This document shows positions 1 to 6,967 of a stretch of 25,711 bases of DNA, in pieces. The position numbers and the translations under genes are program-made. The notes under the pieces were generated by a model. That model was not told where the DNA came from. It saw only the letters and a list, made by a program, of their open reading frames with translations, and did not search any database. Origin of the DNA: Branchiostoma floridae (Eukaryota; Chordata; Leptocardii; Amphioxiformes; Branchiostomatidae); the NCBI RefSeq assembly GCF_000003815.2, contig NC_049984.1, positions 9,173,195 to 9,198,905 of the forward strand, given 5' to 3'. Each line of letters opens with the position of its first letter. Within the stretch, counting starts at the first letter, position 1.

Positions 1-9
1 ATACTTCTT

Positions 10-1009
10 GTGCTGTTGAAACAGATGCGCAAGAGAAAAACAGATGCGCGAGAGAGAAACAGATGCTCGAGAGAGAAACAGATGCGCGAGAGAGAAACAG
101 ATGCGCAAGAGAGAAACAGATGCGCAAGAGAGAAACAGATGCGCAAGAGAGAAACAGATGCGCAAGAGAAAAACAGATGCGCGAGAGAGAAACAGATGCG
201 CAAGAGAGAGAAACAGATGCGCGAGAGAGAAACAGATGCGCAAGAGAGAAACAGATGCGCAAGAGAGAAACAGATGCGCAAGAGAGAAACAGATGCGCAA
301 GAGAGAAACAGATGCGCAAGAGAGAAACAGATGCGCGAGAGAGAAACAGATGCTCGAGAGAGAAACAGATGCGCAAGAGAGAAACAGATGCGCAAGAGAG
401 AAACAGATGCGCAAGAGAGAAACAGATGCGCAAGAGAGAAACAGATGCGCAAGAGAGAAACAGGTGCGCAAGAGAGAAACAGATGCACAAGAGAGAAACA
501 GATGCGCAAGAGAGAAACAGATGCGCAAGAGAGAAACAGATGCGCGAGAGAGAAACAGATGCTCGAGAGAGAAACAGATGCGCAAGAGAGAAACAGATGC
601 GCAAGAGAGAAACAGGTGCGCAAGAGAGAAACAGATGCGCGAGAGAGAAACAGATGCTCGAGAGAGAAACAGATGCGCAAGAGAGAAACAGATGCGCAAG
701 AGAGAAACAGGTGCGCAAGAGAGAAACAGATGCACAAGAGAGAAACAGATGCGCAAGAGAGAAACAGATGCGCAAGAGAGAAACAGGTGCGCAAGAGAGA
801 AACAGATGCGCAAGAGAGAAACAGATGCGCAAGAGAGAAACAGGTGCGCATGAGAGAAACAGGTGCGCAAAAGAGAAACAGATGCGCAAAAGAGAAGCAG
901 GTGTGCTAGACAGGAACTGGTGCGTGATTGAGGAACTGGTGCGTGATTGAGAAACAGGTGCGCAAGAGAGAAACAGGTGCGCAATAGAGAAACAGATGCG
1001 CAAGAGACA
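10..1009. repeat. 19-bp minisatellite array (about 50 units)
   Basis: Tandem copies of a 19-bp unit, consensus AAACAGATGCGCAAGAGAG, run almost without interruption from about 10 to 900. Diverged units follow to 1009, including a pair of GAACTGGTGCGTGATTGAG units at about 920-955. Recurrent variants are GCGCGAGAGAG, GCTCGAGAGAG, GGTGCGCAAG and GCACAAG. The GCGCGAG unit followed by the GCTCGAG unit occurs four times, near 45/62, 331/350, 542/561 and 636/655. That points to block duplication by unequal exchange. One unit near 200-220 carries two extra bases. The array lies in the intron after FBXO15 exon 8, or beyond, because that exon ends in a splice donor at 1431-1436. The long open frames here are a by-product of unit length and composition. 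Confidence 0.95.
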
Positions 1010-1275
1010 AGGGCTCGAAATACTGGGGTTTTGTTCACCCAGGGGCACCCAAAATTAGAGCTGTGCACTCAATTTTTTTCTGTGGGTGCACCCAAATATT
1101 TTGATAGGCTTATGTATGTTAAGATGTCAGCATACTAAGTAAACACCATATTCTTGACATCTGTGAGTTAGAAAGATAATAAAATGACTGTCATAGTTCT
1201 ACTTTATTTTATGCGGTGCACCCAAAAATATTTTGGCACCAGTGCACCTATTCCCAAAAATGAATTTCGAGCCCT
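1010..1275. mobile_element. Short non-autonomous DNA transposon (MITE) with 12-bp inverted ends
   Basis: The sequence begins AGGGCTCGAAAT (1010-1021) and ends with its exact inverted complement ATTTCGAGCCCT (1264-1275). The 266-bp body has no coding capacity. It contains two related segments, GGTGCACCCAAATATTTTG near 1085-1105 and GGTGCACCCAAAAATATTTTG near 1216-1236. The termini resemble those of hAT-type elements, but this is a weak assignment. No 8-bp target duplication is visible: the left neighbour is minisatellite and the right neighbour is unrelated sequence. The left end starts within one repeat unit of the minisatellite edge. Confidence 0.6.
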
Positions 1276-1436
1276 GATTAGTAACGTTTTTCTACTCTCA
1301 AACAATACTAAAGTGATCCAAATGGTATGTTGAGTGGAAGTAGTTTGACAAAAGGCTACAGAGGAAACAGTCTGCATTTTCCAAAAAATCTAGCCTTTCT
1401 AGTTTGCTGTAATGACTTAACAGGTAGTGACATTAC

Positions 1437-1575
1437 CAGGGTCCCTGGAGATGTCGTCTTTCAGGTGGCTGGGCACCAGGTGAGGGAAACAGGTGGTGCT
1501 GCTGCCCAGGACGCTCCGCTGCAGCAGGTGGTGGTTGTGGACAGCACAGTTGATGAAGGCAAGCTCACCTCCATC
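1437..1575 (-). CDS. FBXO15: FBXO15 coding exon 8 (last in window)
   Basis: The acceptor TATATAG precedes 1575 and the donor GTAATG lies at 1436-1431. The exon encodes DGGELAFINCAVHNHHLLQR, then SVLGSSTT and PHLVPSHLKDD. This closely follows the vertebrate ELAFV.., HHLVERS.LGS region. The exon leaves one base of a codon unfinished, so at least one more exon must follow left of the window. None is visible between 1 and 1430. Confidence 0.9.
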
Positions 1576-4500
1576 CTATATACACAAAACCTTACTGTTA
1601 TACATGTATGTATGTATCAAGCACACACTTTCATGTAGAAAAATCCAGTAACAGGACTGGTACATTTTTCTGGTCTGGTTACTACTAGATACAACTTTTC
1701 CAGTCTAGTTGACTGTCTAATTTCCTGCAAACATAGCTTCAAAACAGACATGTGACATGGACATGTACTAAAAACAAGAAAGTTATCTGCACAATGTTAT
1801 GTTCCAATGGTAAAATTTCCATCTCCAGGCATGACATGGTGAAGATGAAATAATGTTCCCACACCTTCATGGACATGTACATGTACAGTACTAAAAACAA
1901 TGACACAGAAAGTTATCTGCATAATGTTATGTTCCAATGGTAAAATTTCCATCTCCAGGCATGATATGGTTAAGATGAAATAATGTTCCTGTACCTTCCA
2001 CACTGCAACAAAGAAGCCCTCCTCCATGAAGTAGACATTGACGAGACTGTCCTGCACATCTGGTGTTCTGTCCCGCAACTTGCTCCAACTCAGCTCTATA
2101 GTCTGCATCAGGGACCGGGTACGGGGCCTGTCAAATAACCAATGATATGTTGGTGCTGGCAAACCTTGTGTTGTTGTGTTGTGTTGTGGTGGAAGGCATC
2201 TTAGAATATTACCGTTCATGAATACTGTGCTCACCCAAAACTTAGTGCAGACCCAAGTCTCTTTACTCATCACTCATAACATTACCAGGAGAAGAGGATA
2301 AATACAGGCATCACCAATTTTGTAATCAACTACCAAAAGGACTGTCTGCCCATTTGGGGCATCTACATTTCAACGCTGAGGACCAAAAAACGTATGTTTC
2401 AAAAGTCTTTTAGCTATTCCATAATTATTCACTATATGTGGGACTTAAGACAAGAGAATTTTACAGATATGAATCTGAATGATACCAAGATGAGAGACTT
2501 TTCATTCCCCTAACATTATTTCCTACGAGAAAATACAGCACTTTGGTACAACAGATAGACTATACCTACCCATTTTTGATAGGCAGACCATCTCTGCCAT
2601 AGAAGACGGGCGTGACCCCGTACAACCTGATGTAGCGGATGCTTCTGATTGGTGGGAAGCTCAGGTCATACCAGCGCAGAGAGTAGGAGAATTTACTGTA
2701 GATGGCATCATTGGCTGGAAAGTTGTGCTCCTTTATGTTGTTACCCTCCACTAAACATACAAACCATTTCACACCAAGGGCCCTGTACAAAGGAAAAGGT
2801 AATATTAAATCCAAGACTGTTCATGATTCAGTAATTGCATTTAATTGCACACCCCATTTCCCAGCATATTTTGTGCAATTATCTGGGTGGTGCAACAATG
2901 CAAAGTTATCCAGCTACACCAAACCAGCAATGGAATTTGGGAATCCATGCAATTAACAGAAGTGTGCAGTAATCCGTAGTGCAGTTAACTGGCTTCTATT
3001 GTAATTGTTTAGGTGCTAAGATATGTGCTGAGAACATGACTTGAATTGTTAAAGACATCAGCAAATAGTTGATCAAACTCGGCAAAGAGAAGCAATAATG
3101 GACAGTGATCTGCTCCGTATCTCATGTCAATATGGTAGTTTATTTATTGTCTTTCTAGCCTTTATAAGTGCAAAGGTAAAGCATTGTTATTGATATCGTT
3201 AAGCCACTTTTGATGCACGCCTGTCAAGTTATAGAGGTTTTTAAACATTGTAAATTGGTTTTTAATTCAGTGGCCAATACTGTGATATCCAATAAAGCCA
3301 TCTTGTATCTTGTATCTTGTATCTAAGTGCAGCTACAACAATCCCATATAATAATAATAAAGCATGCCACTACATCTGACATGACAGCATGGCCATACAG
3401 GTGAAAGGTGACTCACGTTACTCCCTGCTGCAGATGGACAGGCATGCAGGTCCCACAATCCCTGGACTTCAGGATCTTTGGGATTCTGTTGTTTCTCGCT
3501 GCAACAAGACTGGAACACAAAACAAAGTCGAAAGCTTCAGCTTGCATTTAATTCATACACTAGAAATTATTTTTCTCCAAAGACGTCCGCTCATGTAAGA
3601 GTGATGCAACTGTAATTTATGCATTTAAGTTCATGGTAGGACTGTGCACTTTGGTATTAAGTCTGCGGTAGCACCATCCACTGTAGGCTTTTACTGCCAT
3701 GGAAAAATGTTGGCGGTGGTTTTAAGTTCGTGGTGAATTGGCAATGCAAAAACCGCCAACATAAAACCGCTGCAAAAAATTCTGCATTTAGAGTAAATGA
3801 TCTTTACCCACCGTGAGATTGCCTGTTTCTGCCAGTACCCTGGGGCAAGATCTCCTTCTGGTGGGACATGGGGCGCTTTCTTCTCCAGCTTGTCCAGACC
3901 ACCCAGTTCTACATGTATTCTGTACTGTAACCGCCAGAGGTAGCTGCAGGAAGAAGGAAAGAGTGGTTGCATTATTCTAGACAATTTTTTCCTGCATCTG
4001 GGAAGACAACAGAAAATCGCTGCACGTAGAATCAAGAAAGAATTCAAAGTAACTCACTTGTCATGTGCAAGACTGTACCACTTTTTACACACTGTGGCGG
4101 CCAGGAGGAGGGCACCTGCATTCAGGAAGCTGAAGACCCTCAGTAAAATTTCATCTGGCATGCTGGAAATAAAACACATCAGGAAAGAAAGTGTCAGATC
4201 ATAAAGTTGAAAAAGGAGAGATTGTTATGAGGTTTGTGTCTGAACATTTGCAAGTTTTCTATGTCAAAATTCTGGGAGAAAAAAGGGGTCCTTACTTCTG
4301 TATGCAGAGTTTCTTGGCTAAGTGCATCCTGAGTGTGGAGGTTTTTGTTGTGTTTCTGCTGTCACTTGGCCTTCTGGCACTGCCTGGGCTACTGGTACTG
4401 GCTGTTTGGGCCTTCCCAGCACTACTGTTCAATGGCAAAAGCAACAGGTTAGTATTTGATACAACAATAGCAATAACAACAACATAGAAACATGAACCAA

Positions 4501-4771
4501 ACCAAACATCCATCTAGCCAAAAGATTCAGATCTGACAGAGATTGAGAAACATGGAAACATTTGAAACTTCTCTGCATTATGTAGTAGATAGTGCATTTA
4601 GAAATCAACTTTGAATGTTGTTACCCATGGGCATGGTGCTTACCCACTGGCCCCTCTTGAAAGCAACTGTTTCCGTGATGTTGAGGAACCACTCTTGTCT
4701 GGTGTACCATCCGACAGTTTGTGGGACTTCAGGTAAGATGATAACTTGTCGACGTGCTGTTGTGTGGACAT
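1437..4771 (-). CDS. FBXO15: F-box only protein 15-like (FBXO15), 8 coding exons, 3' end outside window
   Basis: Exons in transcript order: 4771-4644, 4424-4296, 4162-4058, 3943-3812, 3509-3417, 2782-2570, 2127-1995, 1575-1437. All seven junctions have GT/AG ends and join in matching phase, giving 357 codons plus one base. The chosen ATG has an in-frame TGA eight codons upstream and A at -3. Residues 1-86 are a Ser/Thr/Lys-rich linker. Residues 87-126 are an F-box with the pattern MPDEILLRVFSFL..., VCKKWYSLAHDNYLWR. Later segments match the FBXO15 family as I remember it: GYWQKQAIS, GVTPVFYGRDGLP, GFFVAVWK, ELAFINCAVHNHHLL and RSVLGSSTT. F-box proteins bind SKP1 and act as substrate receptors of SCF ubiquitin ligases; the substrate here is unknown. 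Mouse Fbxo15 is a known embryonic stem cell marker, which need not apply here. The C-terminal part (roughly 150 residues in vertebrates) lies left of the window. Noncoding 5' exons are possible. Confidence 0.92.
1756..1990. repeat. 130-bp tandem duplication in FBXO15 intron 7
   Basis: Two copies at about 1756-1866 and 1868-1990 share ATGTTATGTTCCAATGGTAA and the following 55 or so bases with few differences. AGTTATCTGC recurs at 1781 and 1911, a 130-bp offset. The right copy runs up to the splice donor of exon 7. The left copy ends in a decayed version of the same border (CACACCTTC versus GTACCTTCC), so the duplication may have copied the donor region. Confidence 0.85.
1995..2127 (-). CDS. 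FBXO15: FBXO15 coding exon 7
   Basis: The acceptor TTTGACAG precedes 2127 and the donor GTACAG lies at 1994-1989. The exon encodes RTRSLMQTIELSWSKLRD and ends GFFVAVWK in phase 0. The donor lies at the border of a 130-bp duplicated block (see the repeat entry). Confidence 0.9.
2570..2782 (-). CDS. FBXO15: FBXO15 coding exon 6
   Basis: The acceptor TTTGTACAG precedes 2782 and the donor GTAGGT lies at 2569-2564. This is the longest exon (213 nt). It encodes ALGVKWFVCLVEGN, then YSLRWYDLSFPPI and YIRLYGVTPVFYGRDG. The TPVF block and the RW residues align with the middle of vertebrate FBXO15. Confidence 0.92.
3285..3325 (+). repeat. Probable non-LTR retroposon 3' tail: AATAAA then TTGTATC repeats
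   Basis: An AATAAAGCC signal at about 3291 is followed directly by three tandem TTGTATC heptamers (to 3325). A polyadenylation-like hexamer with a short tandem tail is typical of CR1/L2-like retroposon copies. The element would run leftward on the plus strand through part of FBXO15 intron 5, but no reverse transcriptase fragment was recognised. The family assignment is inference. Confidence 0.4.
3417..3509 (-). CDS. FBXO15: FBXO15 coding exon 5
   Basis: The acceptor GTTCCAG precedes 3509 and the donor GTGAGT lies at 3416-3411. The phase-consistent frame reads LVAARNNRIPKILKSRD, then CGTCMPVHLQQGV. A different frame has a longer ATG-bounded reading across this exon, but it joins neither neighbour. 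The spacing and the CxxCxPxH-like pattern suggest a small family-specific segment. Confidence 0.8.
3812..3943 (-). CDS. FBXO15: FBXO15 coding exon 4
   Basis: The acceptor TTCCTGCAG precedes 3943 and the donor GTGGGT lies at 3811-3806. The exon completes the F-box with NYLWR and then reads through KLEKKAPHVPPEGDLAPGYW. A second possible donor, GTAAAG, lies six bases further on but would break the phase with exon 5. GYW followed by a basic residue is typical of the FBXO15 family. Confidence 0.88.
4058..4162 (-). CDS. FBXO15: FBXO15 coding exon 3 (F-box core)
   Basis: The acceptor is TTTCCAG just above 4162 and the donor GTGAGT at 4057-4052. The exon encodes residues 87-120. It carries most of the F-box: a PDEIL start, then RVFSFLNAG, and the conserved VCKKWYSLAHD. 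In other F-box proteins this helical fold contacts SKP1. Confidence 0.92.
4296..4424 (-). CDS. FBXO15: FBXO15 coding exon 2
   Basis: The acceptor is GAACAG at 4430-4425 and the donor GTAAGG at 4295-4290. The exon encodes residues 43-86: a Ser/Thr/Ala-rich segment and then a basic stretch, STLRMHLAKKLCIQ. The last two bases plus one base of the next exon give Asn86. A stop falls immediately after the donor in the unspliced frame, so splicing is required. Confidence 0.85.
4644..4771 (-). CDS. FBXO15: FBXO15 coding exon 1 (start codon)
   Basis: The exon opens with ATG at 4771-4769, reads MSTQQHVDKLSSYLK and continues as a Ser/Lys-rich stretch. It ends after two bases of a codon at the donor GTAAGC (4643-4638 on the minus strand). 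The upstream frame closes at a TGA, supporting this start. An internal AG before TCCCACAAA (residue 16) could be used as an acceptor by a transcript starting further upstream. I prefer the ATG because the frame is continuous. Confidence 0.8.
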
Positions 4772-6840
4772 CTTTGTACTGTAGTAATGAGTTCACGGGT
4801 ATATATGTTACTCCTGACCATGAGTCATAATGCATACATCAAGAACAAGTACCGGGTAACAAAAATCAATGAAAGAAGTCACTGATTCTATTTTATGAGC
4901 CTCTACCAGTAACATGAGTCATGTAGAGTTGGATAGACTATGCATACTAAGTCAAGTATCCTGGAATTTCCCTAACATTTCCAGGAAAATTTAAACTTAG
5001 AAATAGTGTTTTCTTTCTGTGGTGGTTAAGACATATCAAATAAAATGGATGATTTCTCTCCATATATGTTGCATTTCTTAAGTTTACTTCCTTGATATAT
5101 AAAAGCTATTCCAGGAATATCAAACAGGAAGTAAAGAACTAAAACCTGTAGCATGAGTTTGCACTTTGCTTGCAGGGTAAACAGGAAGTAGTACTGAAAA
5201 TAGGGATTGCTTTGAGCTTGTTTCTAAAATTGTACCTCAAGCAGGAAACTGTACTGTCTTAAAGTATATCATGTTTCAAAATGTGACCCATGAAGCATGG
5301 GAGCACATAAAAAAATGTTTTACCCTGTAAGTGTTGGAAATATAAATAAACTGGCTACATATGTACAAATCAAACTTCATACAGCAAATGCCCTACAAAA
5401 ATAATTCTTTAATTTTTTTTTTAAAGAACATATGAGAGGAAATCCTTTCTATAGTATTTATGACTGAAGACAAACAGTAACTCAATGATCCAAAACTGGA
5501 ATGGGAAGGATCAACAAGGATAGGTACCAAGTCATGCACTTCACAAGAGAGTGGCTGGCAAACAGTTTTGTTTAACCACCTACTTGAAAATCAAATACAT
5601 CGTAGTTAGAATCAATGTCATGTTGGTTGTGTCAGACTGTTGAGTCACCTAGCACAGTATCAGGAAGGATTGTGGTCATTTGAGAGTTCAATTTTGTCTT
5701 TTTTTGTGTTACTTTACTTTTTTTCCTGTAAGCACATTGTTTCCCCAACACTTAGGGGTTATCGGATAACCCAACACTTAGTACAAATTTAAAAAGTTAC
5801 AATGCACAATCAACTCACAAGAAAAAGGCCTTAGAATCAGGTGTGCTAAAGTTCTTTTTTGCCAGATTTTGTGTGTATATTTGGCTAGTTCAGGTAACTT
5901 CCTATCTGTGCTACATCATGTGCAACAATATCATATGTTGGTACGTAATGATTTTATCAAGTGGACTGCTTCATTAGTTCTGCTTCCGAAAGATGTCTAC
6001 TCTACTCTACTCATTTAGATTATAGCTTTGATGGGACAGTGCCAGTATAATATTCCACCAGTTCCGGCTTATTGCACTAAGAACTTGCAACAGTGAGGGA
6101 CTCCTTGCCACACCGCCTGTATACAATTTGTACACCTGTTCAACAGTATTAACTTGGAAGTTCATCTATTGATAGCTTATGGCATAATGACAATATCATA
6201 TGAATTAAACAAGTCTTGTCAAGCATGTTACTGTCTTTTTACAGTGTCCTTACAGTGAGTGATATATTTTGGCATCAAACTCTTTTGACTCCAACGAGTG
6301 AAGACAACAACAAGGTGGTGCCGACAAAGCACAGACAGTACAGAATGATCCTTATAACTCCTTGTTTGAAGTAACCTGATCATGCTAATGACAACACTTA
6401 GAAGCTTCATGACTGTCTTATGCCAGTTATGGTAAATTTTACCCCCACTATCTTAGGTCTCAGGAGGCAAGTATGAAACTAATAGTCTCTACGTAATTTC
6501 TTGACAAGTCCTCAGCAATTGTAGTGCCTGAAAATTCTTGAATACGTGTGAAAATTGGGCTAACAATCTTCCAAGTGCCTCACCTGTGACGATTTTCGCA
6601 CTTCTTCCTGGTGATGATGTTCGATTTCTAAGGGTGATAGCATTATGTGCTAAGGGGTGTGTCATTGTAAAGATTCATTTAGTAATACTAGCCACACAAA
6701 GCTGGTATATTCTAGATTTCCATGGTCTAAACTAGCATTCATATAAAGTGTATGTAATTGCTATAGTGAAGAAAATGATTAAATGGGGCTCATAGAAAGT
6801 ACTATGATTTTGCGTGAAACACCCCCGACAAATGTTAAAC
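4772..6840. other. Head-to-head intergenic region between FBXO15 and HSBP1
   Basis: About 2.1 kb separates the two start codons. It is AT-rich and has no coding exon that I can support; short frames here carry no recognisable motif. FBXO15's promoter and any noncoding 5' exon should lie here. No TATA box at a convincing position was found upstream of the FBXO15 ATG. A small hairpin flanked by direct repeats is listed separately. Confidence 0.6.
5745..5781. repeat. Direct repeats CCAACACTTAG flanking a hairpin
   Basis: CCAACACTTAG at 5745-5755 recurs exactly at 5771-5781. Between and overlapping them lies GGGTTATCGGATAACCC (5756-5772), an inverted repeat with 8-bp arms and a one-base centre. 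The arrangement could be a remnant of a tiny insertion or a protein-binding palindrome. Its function is unknown. Confidence 0.7.
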
Positions 6841-6847
6841 TCATCTT

Positions 6848-6895
6848 GAGCATGCGCACTTTGTGAGCGTCACTTCCGTGTACACAGCAAGAAAA
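6848..6895 (+). promoter_or_regulatory. HSBP1: HSBP1 promoter 1a: TATA-less, NRF1-like and ETS-like sites
   Basis: TGAGCATGCGCA at 6848-6859 differs by one base from the NRF1 consensus YGCGCAYGCGCR. CACTTCCG at 6871-6878 is an ETS-family core in reverse. AAAATGGCTG at the start codon resembles the downstream YY1 element of housekeeping promoters. No TATA box is placed within 40 bp. The combination is typical of broadly expressed genes. NRF1/ETS promoters are often bidirectional, so it could also contribute to FBXO15 transcription (inference). Confidence 0.6.
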
Positions 6896-6967
6896 ATGGC
6901 TGACGTGAAGATGGACCTGGCCGTAACGGGCGCTGATCCCAAGAACATTCAGGACCTCACAGCATTC
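6896..6967 (+). CDS. HSBP1: HSBP1 exon 1a (coding part)
   Basis: The exon runs from ATG to the donor GTAAGC at 6968 in phase 0 and encodes 24 residues ending [12 protein letters not shown]. Vertebrate HSBP1 has the same DPK..QDLT motif directly before the LLQQMQDKF coiled coil, so this is the ancestral form of the N-terminus. Confidence 0.95.

Noticed and set aside
10-950. Three overlapping plus-strand frames of 269-299 codons
   Set aside because: They are by-products of the 19-bp tandem unit, with no stop in any frame. There are no gene signals, and they lie antisense in or beyond an FBXO15 intron.
10-1009. CRISPR-like regular array
   Set aside because: The units are contiguous without spacers, and the surroundings are animal DNA.
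1797-2273. 158-codon minus-strand frame as a gene
   Set aside because: Only 2127-1995 is exonic (FBXO15 exon 7). The rest runs into introns, including the duplicated block.
3691-4047. 118-codon minus-strand frame as a gene
   Set aside because: It is FBXO15 exon 4 with intron sequence on both sides. The spliced model joins in phase with its neighbours.
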